Assembly (NCBI GenBank): GCA_963575745.1 | Contig: CAUYUJ010011181.1 | Location: forward strand, 362,271-426,270 | Reading direction: 5' to 3' | DNA from: Prorocentrum cordatum | Lineage: Eukaryota; Sar; Dinophyceae; Prorocentrales; Prorocentraceae | DNA length: 64,000 nt | Shown here: in pieces, positions 20,634 through 30,474 of the stretch | How positions within the stretch are numbered: position 1 is the first letter of the stretch | Layout of the letters: each line of letters begins with the position of its first letter | Notes under the pieces: generated by a model | What the model saw: the letters and a program-made list of their open reading frames with translations, nothing else | Database searches by the model: none | Told to the model about the DNA's origin: nothing | Program-made: the position numbers and the translations under genes

Positions 20634-21560
20634 GGATCCAAGTCGCTGCACTTCGCGCGGGGGCCCCTCGTCGCCACGGCCAGACGCGGCTCGGAAAATT
20701 GGCGCGCTCGGACCCCCAGAAAGGTTCCAGGAAGTTCGGGCGCCAGGGCGTCGGTCGGAAGAAGTAAATATAAACATGAAGTAGGAAGGCGTTTAAAGTA
20801 GGTTGGGGTTCGGCACGCCTCCTGTTCGCGATGTGATTATGGCGTAGCTCGTCGATTCTTGAAGTAGTGCGAAGTAGATTGGCTGGGGCCCGAGATTCTC
20901 AAAATACCGACTCTCAACGACCGACGAGTACTCCCTCCGTCGCCCCCCCCCCCCCCTCGCCTCCTCCTTCTTCTTCCCAGGCGACGCGACGGGCGACCCA
21001 CCCTATCGCGAAGACACAGGCGCTTGCAAAGCCCTCGAAAAAAGGCCAAAGTAAACCCCGAGAGATGGGATCCCGAACTGACAGGTCGAACTCGTCGCCC
21101 TCGTCAAACGACCCCTGAGAAACCCAGCAGGCGCTCTAGAGGCGCCAGAGAGGCCCTTATAATGAGCACCCCAATCCCAAGAAAGCCCAAAAGAGGCTCC
21201 AAGAAGTTCCGGGGAGGCCCCCAAGAGCCCCAGCCAGGAGACCCCCAAAAAAAGGCACCCAGGTGGCCGCGGACCCACAACCCAACCAGGCACGTTGGCG
21301 GCGGGACGGGCCGAAGGCCACCATATTCTTTGCCTCGCTTTCGCGACGACGAGGACGACGACGAGGACCGCGACGACGACCGCCCTCCCTCCCCACGTCC
21401 TCAAGTTTTTCACCCGCCGGAGAAGCACCGACCCCTCGGTGCTCATGGGCAGCGGCGGCGGTCGAGAATGCCGAGCACTGTCGCCGCCGTGGCTGCCGAG
21501 ACTTTGTGCTTCGCCATGCTCCATTCCTGTTGGGGGGCCCCGTCCCATCGACATCCCCCT
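20634..21560 (-). repeat. Spacer including head-body-tail repeat copy D (21130-21330)
   Basis: At 21290-21330 the minus strand shows TGGTGGCCTTCGGCCCGTCC, CGCCGCCAACGTGCCTGG, followed by a GGCCTC body down to 21130. The remainder (20634-21120) has a poly-C run at 20945-20957 and no recognisable gene. Confidence 0.5.
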
Positions 21561-22140
21561 CGCCCCCCCCCCCCCCCCCCTCCTCCTCCTCCTCCTTCTA
21601 CCCCCCCCTCCTCCTCCTCCTCCTCCTCCTCCCCCTCCTCCTCCCCCTCCCCCTCATCATCGTTATCCTCCTTCTCCTCCTCCTCCTCCTCCTTATCCTC
21701 CTCCCCCTCGCCATCCTCATCACCATGCTCCCGCACTTCATTTAATCATCACGTCGCTCCCTCGTCTTCTTCGCACCCCACCCCCTCATCATCCTCGCCG
21801 TCTTCCGCAGCGCCATCCACCTCCACCCTCATCATCATCCCCGACATCAGTATCATCATCATCATCATCACCATCACCGTTTATATCATCTTCATCATAT
21901 CACTCATCATCACCCTGATCATTCTTCATCATCCTCCTCATCAACATCATCATCTTGCTCATCGTCCTACCATTCATCATCATGCCAATCATCAACATCA
22001 TCATGGTCCTCATCTTCCTCCTCTTCCTCCTCCTCCGCTTCCTCCCCCCCCCCTCCTCCACCTCCTCCTCCTCCTCCTCGTCATCATCATCGATCCTCAT
22101 ATTCCCAATCCTCCTCCTCATCGTCCTCATCCTTCAGAAG
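21560..22140 (+). repeat. (TCC)n/(ATC)n low-complexity tract
   Basis: Long pyrimidine-rich block passing from CCTCCTCCT to CATCATCAT runs. It forms long spurious frames (poly-Pro, poly-Ser, poly-His), including one to 22700. Confidence 0.9.
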
Positions 22141-22224
22141 AAGAGAACGAGGGGGGGGGGGGGAAGGAGGAGTCGGAGGACGTGGAAGAGGAGGAGAGGA
22201 CGGCGGAGGAGGAGAAGGAGGGGT

Positions 22225-25200
22225 TGCGCCCCCCAGTCCGGAGCCACCAACTCGTCCTCGGCCACAAAGGCGAGCACCAGCGGCGCCTTGCCCGTCGCGG
22301 CCTTGGCCCTGGCGGTGCCAACGTTCCCCTCGCACCTCCAGTTCTGGATGGACTGGGCGGCCATCTTCGTCAGCACGATCATGCCCAGCAAGGGGTGGGC
22401 AGTGAAAAACTTGTCCGACACATGCACCAAGCGTCTCGTGGCCATACAGCTCGAGAAAAAATCCAGATTCGCGTCTTCTTGGCGGTGAAATCCACGTTGC
22501 CGATAGCAAGCCCGTCCAGCATCGCACGCCGCGCAATAGGCTTCTTGACGTCGCTCAGGTCTTCAACCATGAACGCGGCAGCCTTCAACATATCGGTGGT
22601 TCGAGAAGCCTTGGCCGCCACGATGGCCGCCGGAATTCCGGGCGCAGCCAAGGCGGCTGCGGTTGCGAAGACAATGGCCCCAGTCAGCGTCATCGGTTGA
22701 TGTGAGATGGCACTCTTGGCCTTCCTAGCGTCGCACTGCTTCAAGCGCATGTCATCGGCCTCGGCCTTAAGGCGGGCCGCCTCTACGAGCTCCGGGGTCA
22801 CTTCGCTGGGAGGGAGGCTGTTCTCGCGGGCGGCGTCCAGCCGTCGGCGCACGCGCTTGTTCCTCTGAAAGGCTTCCTCCTTCTGGTGCGCATCTGTCCA
22901 CCCATCCACGCCTACGTGAGCGCTGCCCCTGAGAGTCATGCGCGCGCACGTTTCCCCCGTCTTGCCAGAGGCTCTCGCACGGTGGTCCACAGCAGCCCTT
23001 CGCTTGGAAATCCATTTTGCCAGCGACGGTTCCCCCTTGGCCTTAGGTGGTCGCGTCTTGCCCTTGTCCATTCGAGGCGTCCGGGCGTCTGATCCAGAAG
23101 CAAGCGGCTTGCCGTAGACCTTCGCCCGCGCTTTCATGGCGGCGCCCACGATGTGGACGTCGCTGCGCTGGTCCACGTCGAGGCGGATCTGCAAGTCGCC
23201 ATTCGCGAGGTCGTCCGACGCTTTGGTCCTGTGGATCGCATTGGACGCCTTGCTCGTTTTGAACACGGACTCCACTCCATAAGTAGATGCACCATAGAAG
23301 ATGAACAGCATCAAAACGTCCTTCAACACGGCGCTCGGGCTATAGGTCCGCGTTCTTGTCGAGGCCACAGCTCGCTGCCACGCGCGGGCTGTTGTCGCAT
23401 TCTCGGTTTGGAAGACGCGTTGCGCCCTGGGCTTGTAGTCGAGGGTCTCGGACTCCAACTGGCTTGCGTCGAGGCCCAAGAACTGCGCCAGCCGCTGCGC
23501 GCCATCTGACCATCTGGATCCCAAGTGCTCCTCGTAGGCGTCCTGCCCTTCGCCGCGCTTCTGGGGCCGGAAGACAGCGATGGCTTGCATGAACTCAAAT
23601 CCAGGAAATTCTGCTCGAACTGTCATCGTAGCAAGGCGGACCCAATTCTCCGTGCGCTTGTAGCATCGGGGCAGAGCGTCGTCGATCTCCCGCTGGCCAC
23701 CGAACGTCTTGGGCAGCTTGTCCATGTAGACGACGATCTGCGATTTGAGTACCTTGATCATGCGCTCGGTGTGTAGCTTCCCTCGTGGGTGCATCCCCAT
23801 ATCGCAAAGAAGCCAATGGATATTCGGAGGAAATCGGTGACCTCGCCGCTCATCGCTGACTTTTCAAAAGACTCATTGTCGAGGAAACGAGTCAGACGTA
23901 AATTCTCGTCCCCGCCGTCCGCCAGCATCGCTAAATGGATGCAGCGCTCGGTCGAGAGCCAGCCCATGAAAACGTAGGACGCCTCGCCTGCGCCGCCGTC
24001 GGACTTGCCCCGCGTGTCAAGGATCGTCTGAAAGGTCTTGATCGCCGCGCCCATGAGGATCGCCAATCTGCCGCAAGGCTTCGAGTGGGAGTCGAAGCGG
24101 TGCTTCCTGCCCAGGACGTTTCGTATGTTATTGCATTCGGTGGGATTCCCCGGCAGTTTAGCGCAGTTGCGCGCGAAGAGGTCGGAGAAAATGTCTGAGT
24201 TCTCGATCATGTTAGCGACGCTCTTCTTCATAATCACGAAGACAATGGCAACGTGCATCAAGAAGGGGTCGCATTTCCAGGCCCTGGAAGATATCCGTCG
24301 GCTGCCGTGTGGCTTGTCCAGGTTCTGGACCTTCACGTTCGGCGTGGATCCGTCGCATGGGCGGACGTGCGGTTTCGCTGCAGGCGTCCACCCCCGGAGC
24401 TTCCTCCCCGCAAGAATTTCGTCCGCGGCCGCATCTGTGTCGAGGAGTTCCGTTGAGGTCAGTATGTTCTGGCATGGGGCTGCGTCCATCACTGAGTCGC
24501 CGTGCTCGTCGTTGATGCATGGCGGAGACGCCATCGGCGTCGACGTAGAGCTGATGATGTAAAGCGTTGCATCTCGTAGTGCGTTCGCGTCGTGCGTCGG
24601 GCGCTGCATGAACTCTTCGCACTTCGGATCGAAAAGCCGCATCGCCCCCATGAGGCCCCATCGCTGCTGCAGCCCAGAATCCGCGCAGCAGAATCTGACC
24701 GCCAGACGCCCTTGCCCCACATCTTGATGTAGACTAATGACTTGCGCCTTCCTGAGAGCATCACGGCGCTGTTACCGAGCGCCTTCCGCGAGGCGAAACA
24801 CCATTTTCCTGATATTCTTCCGCCCGCCGACTCGAGCTATACCAGCGTCGCCACAAGCCCGACCTGCCCGGGCATCTTTGAGGAGCATGTTCCAATGATC
24901 TCTAGGCGGCGCCTGCTGCGCCACGTCGTCAGGGGCATCTCCAAGTCCCAGTTCAGCCAACGCGGCGATGTGCGCTGGTGCCTTCTCGTGCCTCAGAAAA
25001 TTGGACGACTTCATTGGAGGCCCCTGAACATTGAGCGCGGCATATGGCGCGGGGGCGGATGCCATCTTGCAAGCGCAACAACCCACCGAGAACACCCGAG
25101 GAATCATTGGTGCCCGCCATAAGCCACGTGCCTTTCGAAGGGTCGGACTCGTCGAGCAGAAACTTGGATATCCAACTTTTCTTGTTCCTGGCCCACAGGC

Positions 25201-25257
25201 ACCGCGGGCAGTCCAGCACCTCGCACTTGGAAGCGCGGGTCCAATCTGGATCATCAT
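22225..25257 (-). mobile_element. Decayed hAT-like DNA transposase with BED-type zinc finger
   Basis: hAT transposases cut and paste DNA using an RNase-H-like core, with an N-terminal BED finger and a C-terminal dimerisation region. Reading minus: SWISKFLLDESDPSKGTWLM, then a BED-like C-x2-C...H-x5-H (CCACK, NFLRHEKAPAHIAAL, ~25080-24960), a conserved-looking RLAVRFCCADSGLQQRWGLM (24716-24650), DATLYIISSTSTP, PFLMHVAIVFVIMKKSVANM, YVFMGWLSTERCIHLAMLAD and FLRISIGFFAIWG. After a frame change near 23790 come KLHTERMIKVLKSQIVVYMD and a hAT-dimerisation-like YGASTYGVESVFKT (~23290-23250) with ANGDLQIRLDV. A frame change at ~22450 leads to KFFTAHPLLGMIVLTKMAAQ. At least four frameshifts make it inactive as read. 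Superfamily call is from motif order only, and terminal inverted repeats were not located. Confidence 0.5.
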
Positions 25258-25680
25258 CGTCTAATCCATTGAGTGCAGCCTGGCGCCTGGTTTAGAATCG
25301 ACAGCTGTAGTCCTTAACGCATGCTAGCTGAATCTTTAGACTCTTGCACCGCCGAGGTCCACCTTCCCTTGATGAACATGGTGCGATAGGCGCTGCTCTG
25401 CCAGAGCCATGGCGGACGTCGCCGACGTCGATCTCCCACAGGTCATCCATGTATGGGCCATGCACGAAAAATATTTGGCGCCAGGCCGATAAGCACACAT
25501 AACCCCACTGTGTGCACCCAAATGGCTACGAGGTGGAAGAGGAGGAGGTGGTGGAGCACGGGTCCTCTGGGGAGTCTGAGGCTCTCTGGTCCCTGGGGGG
25601 CCCTCCTCGTTCGCCACGGCCGGACGCGGCAGTGTCCCGGCAACGAGCGTCGCAGCAAACGCCATGAGAGCGCTTCCGGA

Positions 25681-25875
25681 TACACCTAGTTACACCCAGT
25701 TACACCCAGTTACACCTAGTTACACCTAGTTACACCTAGTTACACCTAGTTACGCCCAGTTACACCTAGTTACACCTAGTTACACCTAGTTACACCTAGT
25801 TACGCCCAGTTACACCTAGTTACACCTAGTTACACCTAGTTACACCTAGTTACCCTCAGTTTCCCTCAGCTACCC
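25681..25875 (+). repeat. 10-bp minisatellite TACACCTAGT, about 18 units
   Basis: Exact 10-bp phasing from 25681. Variants TACACCCAGT (25691, 25701) and TACGCCCAGT (25751, 25801, exactly 50 bp apart) show secondary amplification of a five-unit block. The last two units decay to TACCCTCAGT and TTCCCTCAGC. 25258-25680 before it has no convincing gene. Confidence 0.95.
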
Positions 25876-26009
25876 GAGTTCAGGCATGACGCAATCAGTC
25901 TGAATCGGAGTGCAGGCATTCGAACCTGGAACCTCGGTCCTCGATCCTCGCCTCGGTCATCGATCCTATCCTCGGTCCTCGATCCTGGCTTCATTTTTCA
26001 AGACAACCT

Positions 26010-26145
26010 CGCCGACACATCGGCGATACATCGGCGATACATCGCCGATGCATCGGCGACATCGGCGATGCATCGACGACGCCAGCGCGGAGAAAATCGA
26101 GCTCCACATCGGGCCGCATCGCCGATGCATCGACGATGCGGCGCG
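26010..26145. repeat. Palindromic CATCGGCGATGCATCG-type minisatellite
   Basis: Repeated ATCGGCGATACATCGGCGAT and ATCGCCGATGCATCGGCGA words, many self-complementary around GATGCATC. The array is split by a ~30-bp unique insert at 26080-26110. Confidence 0.8.
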
Positions 26146-26279
26146 ATCCTCCAACCCCATCTGCTCGGACCCAGGGGGGCCAGGAAGAGGGGGTGGTGCG
26201 CACTGGGGCCAAAAGCATGGGGCGCGGACGAGCGGGGGCCTTGGAGCGTGTTGAACAAAGAAGCAGAAGAAGAAGAACA

Positions 26280-26720
26280 AAAACGTTATCAATAATAATA
26301 ATAATGAGAATATTAATAATAATGTCAATAAGAATGATAAGAGTGATAAGAATGATACGAATTATACGAAAATCATGATTATACTCATACTCTCATGACC
26401 ATAAACATCACAACTACTGATAATACGTATAGACAAATACACATGATACGAATAGGAATGCGAACACGAATGCGAGTACAAATACGAATGCGAAGAGCAA
26501 TCATGATAACAAAAAACAATACAAAATACAACATAACAAGAAACAATGGTAACCAACAGTGTTATGACGAAGAGGGCGAATACTACGAATAAGAAAATAA
26601 TAATAATGTAAATATAGGAAAAATCATAATAATAATAAGAAGAAGAGGAAGAGGAATAAGGAGAAGACGAAAAAGAAGAAGAGGAAGAGGAGGAGGAGGA
26701 GGAAGAAGAAGAAAAAAAAG
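26280..26720. other. AT-rich, purine-strand-biased island
   Basis: In contrast to the GC-rich surroundings, this stretch is almost devoid of C on the plus strand: AATAATAAT runs, GAATACGAATGCGAACACGA-like words, ending in GAAGAAGAGGAAGAGG repeats. No coding frame is supported. Confidence 0.75.
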
Positions 26721-27590
26721 TCACAGTCCTGACCCCTTGTCGGGCGCCTGGTGTTTTCAGGACGCCACACCCGGTCTCCGGCGGCCTCTCACGGGACGAT
26801 CTGGGCACACCTGGGGGGCCGCTCCTGGCGAGGCGCGGCTGCGGCTGAGCATCCGGAGGCTGGCAAAACCCCAGGGAGCCCACGAAAACGCCAGCAAAGA
26901 ACCTCCCTGGACGAGGCCCTACACCTTGCGAGTGATGGGAAACGCAATTTTCCTTCAAAAACCGCACTCGATGAGCCACAATAGCGTTTCCCAGAACTTT
27001 AAGCTATTATAACCGCAATCCCGGACGACTGCCGCCCTGTAGTCCCTCTCTGGCGCCCCCGATAATGCCTCGACGGCGCCTGGAAATCTGGGCCCCTCCC
27101 GTTCCTGTCGGCCCCTCGGACCCCTCATGTGGGCGGTCTCGGAGACCTTGAACCCAAAATTGTTTTCATCTCTTGGGGGGACATTTTCTACTTCCGACGA
27201 CCTTCCGCCGCCCTTCCGTTGCCTTCCGCCAAGGAAGATATGACAACTCCTTCGACCCTTGAAGGCAAGGCCCTTTCTGAAACGCCCCACGTGGCGCTTG
27301 CAGCCTGCCGGCTAATTTCTCTGGAAAACCTGGCCTCGTGGCGACAAGGACGCGCTGGCAGTCCCAGCCAAGGCCCAAAACTGCCAAGAAGCCTACGGCC
27401 AGGGACTTTTGCTGAGCGTGTCGCAGCGGCGCCTCTGGCGGCACGCTATGCCTTGGCGAGCTGATAGCGTGTCGTTCCGCTCCGCGGGGCGGGAGGCTGG
27501 CAGGAGCTCGAGGAGATGACGCCGTGCGCTGTGGGACCGGATCGTGCTTAGCATGCGGCGCCGCAGCGTGGTGAGCCAGAACCGGCGGCG
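26721..27590. other. No gene recognised
   Basis: Mixed-composition sequence without a convincing frame or repeat. Confidence 0.4.
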
Positions 27591-27594
27591 CCAC

Positions 27595-27754
27595 ACGCCT
27601 CCTCCTCCTCCTCATCCCCCTCACCATCACCACCACCATCATCCTCCTCCTCCCCCTCCTCCTCGTCCTCTTCCTCGTTGTCCTTAACCCATCATGTTGT
27701 TCACCCCCGCTGTCCGTCACAATCATATTCTTCTCCTCATCGTCATACGCATCG

Positions 27755-27788
<34 letters not shown>

Positions 27789-27880
27789 AATCACCATCAT
27801 CATCATCACCATCGTCATCATCATCATCATCACCATCACCATCATCATCATCATCAGCATCATCGTCATGAGGTCGCGAC
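27595..27880 (+). repeat. (CAT)n/(ATCATCACC)n microsatellite
   Basis: TCC-rich start, then a nearly uninterrupted CATCATCATCACC repeat from 27735 to 27870. Confidence 0.9.
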
Positions 27881-28019
27881 CCCGGAGAAGCCTGACGCCC
27901 CGAAGCACGAGGGGAGGAGGAGGAGCAGCAGCAACAGGAACAGGACAAGGATAAGGAAGGGGGGAGGAAGGAACATAAGGGAGGCAGAGCAGCGAGGAAG
28001 GATGGCGGAAGCAGATGGG

Positions 28020-28372
28020 AAAGGAGGGGGCGAAGGGAGGTGTTGACACAGGGGCGCCGCTGTCCCCCGCAGTTGTCCCTCAGTTTCGTCACAGTTTCTT
28101 GCGCCAGAAAGAGGTTGCAGTTGTAGGGTACCACGCCGCAAACGCAGTGCCAGGAAAGCTACATGCAACCGAGAAGAAACTGAGCGCAACTGACGGAAAC
28201 TGAAAGGAGGGGGCGAAGGGAGGTGTTGACAAAGGGGCGCCGCCCTCAGTTTTCCTTCAGTTTCGTCTCAGTTCCTTGCGTCAGAAAGAGGCTGCAGTTG
28301 TAGGATACCAAGCCGCAAACGCAGCGCCAGGAAAGCCAAATGCAACCGAGAGGAAACTGAGTGTAACTGAAG
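28020..28372 (+). repeat. Direct tandem duplication, ~180-bp unit
   Basis: The unit beginning GAGGTGTTGACACAGGGGCG and including CAGAAAGAGGTTGCAGTTGT and CCGCAAACGCAGTGCCAGGA occurs at 28038-28200 and again, diverged, at 28220-28372. Both share the CAGTTTC/GAAACTG words that make up the following minisatellite. Confidence 0.8.
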
Positions 28373-28560
28373 GAAACTGAGTGTAACTGAAGGAAACTGA
28401 GTGTAACTGAAGGAAACTGAGTGTACCTGGGGGAAACTGCGTGTAACTGAAGGAAACTGAGTGTAACTGAGGGAAACTGAGTGTAACTGAGGGAAACTGA
28501 GTGCAACTGAAGGAAACTGAGTGTAACTGAGGGGAACTGAGTGTGACTGAGGGGTCCGAA
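28350..28560 (+). repeat. 20-bp minisatellite GGAAACTGAGTGTAACTGAA, about 10 units
   Basis: Regular 20-bp phasing with point variants (GTGTACCTGG, GTGCAACTGA). It grows directly out of the end of the 28020-28372 duplication. Confidence 0.9.
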
Positions 28561-28674
28561 CCGGCTCCGTCCGACGCCGCGCGCGGCCACAATGGGACGC
28601 GGCTCAATCGCCATGTGAAGACTGCTCGGGATATGGCGACCAGGTCGGCTACTGGAGATATGGCGTGTCATCGC

Positions 28675-29165
28675 CGGTGTTTGTTATTATTGGTTGTTAT
28701 TATTAGTATTGATATAATGTTGTTGGTGGTGGTGTTGTTGCTGCTGCTGATATTGTTGTTGTTGTTGTAATTCGTTTTCGTGCCCGTGTTGTTGATGATG
28801 TTGTGAATGTTGTCGGGATTGATGTTGGCGATGTTGTTGTCGCTCATCATCGCCACGCTCACAGCGGCATTGTGCTGATGGCAGCGATCAGAATGACGAG
28901 AGTGATGATGATAGCGCCGAGGGAGAGAGAGAGAGAGAGAGAGTGTGTGTGTGCGCGGACGCCAGGTGGGTGTGGTGGTGGTGATGCTGATGATGATGAT
29001 GCTGATGGCGGTGGGGCTGGCGGTGGTGGTGGTGGTGGTGATGGGTGGTGATGATGTGGTGGTGGTAAGAATAGGGTGCTGGTAAGGAAGGTGATGGCGG
29101 TGGTGATGACGATGATGAGGATGGTGATGGTGGTAAGAAGGAAGAAGTAGATAAGGTGGAGATGG
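28675..29165 (+). repeat. Compound microsatellites (TTG)n, (GA)n(GT)n, (GATGGTGGT)n
   Basis: TTATTG/TTGTTG tract 28680-28770, GAGAGA to GTGTGT junction at 28922-28955, then GGTGGTGATGATG to 29165. Confidence 0.85.
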
Positions 29166-29167
29166 GC

Positions 29168-29820
29168 GGCGGCGGTGGTGCAAACTCCCGCGAGTTCCTG
29201 CCTAAGCCCTGGTTTGGCAAAGTGCGCGCGGCGGCCTCGGGCCATTTCGGCGCGCCCCTCGCGGGGATCGTGGTCCCATAGGAGCTCCACCGAAGGCGCC
29301 AGTAGCAAAGTGCGCATGGCGGCCTCGGGCCATTTCGGCACACCCTTCACGAGGATCGTGGCCCCAAAGGAGCTCCACAGAAGGCGCCTGTAGCAAAGTG
29401 CGCATGGCGGCCTCGGGCCATGTCGGCACACTCCTCACGACGATCGTGGCCCCATTGGAGCTCCACCGAAGGCGCCAGTAGCAAAGTGCGCATGGCGGCC
29501 TCGGGCCATTTCGGCACACCCCTCACGAGGATCGTGGCCCCATTGGAGCTCCACCGAAGGCGCCAGTAGCAAAGTGCGCATGGCGGCCCCGGGCCATTTC
29601 GGCGCACCCCTCACGGGAATCGTGGTCCCATAGGAGCTCCACCGAAGGCGCCTGTAGCAAAGTGCGCATGGCGGCCTCGGGCCATTTCGGCACACCCCTC
29701 ACGAGGATCGTGGCCTCACAGGAGCTCCACCGAAGGCGCCAATAGCAAAGTGCGCGCGGCGGCCTGGGGCCATATCGGCACACCCTTCACGCCCCTCACG
29801 AGGATCGTGGCCCCATGAGG
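29168..29820 (+). repeat. 88-bp satellite, array 3 (about 7 monomers) with boundary box
   Basis: It starts with the inverted boundary box (CTCCCGCGAGTTCCTGCCTA with AGCCC at 29188-29212, preceded by GGCGGCGGTGGTGCAAA), then monomers anchored by ATGGCGG at 29316, 29404, 29492, 29580 and 29668, exactly 88 bp apart. The monomer subtype is CAGTAGCAAAGTGCGC, as in array 2. Homogeneity is higher than in array 1. Confidence 0.93.
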
Positions 29821-29825
29821 AGGAA

Positions 29826-30110
29826 CGGTGGGACGGCGAAAGGTTGCAAGTTGCCCCTGGCCGCGCGCGGCTGCACCTACGTTGCGGCGCCACCTCGACA
29901 AACAATCCCCGCCCCCTACATCTCAATGTTGGCACCGAGCGAGCACCCCAAGTCCGGGTGGACAAATAATGCAAGTCACCATTGAAATCTGGTGGTGTGG
30001 GGGGGGGGGCCTCAGAGATTGGTGGAATATGATCCTAGTTGGCACGCGGTTTTTCATAATGCTCAGATAACTGGCAATTGTTTTGCCCACCGACTGTCGC
30101 GCTGCAGTAG
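29826..30110 (+). repeat. Dispersed ~280-bp repeat, copy A
   Basis: Includes CGACAAACAATCCCCGCCCC, CTACATCTCAATGTTGGCAC, CCGGGTGGACAAATAATGCA, TATGATCCTAGTTGGCACGC and CATAATGCTCAGATAACT. The reverse complement of the same order of words occurs at 50050-50335. Immediately abuts satellite array 3. Confidence 0.85.
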
Positions 30111-30474
30111 CGAGCGAGACTGCGAGACTGCGCTGCGCAGGCGCCTGGGGAGGCGGAGCCAGGGGGGGACTCAACGCCAGAGGCGCCGACAGGCGCAAGG
30201 AGGGGCCGCAGTTGGCGGAAGTTGGCGGCGGGAAACGCAACCCAAACGCACATATTACAAGAAAATAAAACATGCCAGCGTTCAAAGAATAGGCTCCGAG
30301 TGTCCACGACCCGACAAACGCGCCCCACCAGGATCGCTGGAGTTCGCTCCTGGCATTTGCGCGCGCTCCTGCTGCGCCGGTTGAGCGGACAACTCCCAAT
30401 GGCGCCAAGGGCGCCTGAAGCCTTCCAGATACCGCAGCAGGGGCCCAGCCGCACATGCACCCCACTATTGCTCA

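Noticed and set aside
21024-22700. 558-residue plus-strand open frame
   Set aside because: Most of it is Pro/Ser/His translation of the TCC/ATC tract, and its end is antisense to the hAT-like blocks.
27570-27585. SL-like GTGAGCCAGAACCGGC
   Set aside because: Too few matches to the spliced-leader core to separate from chance.
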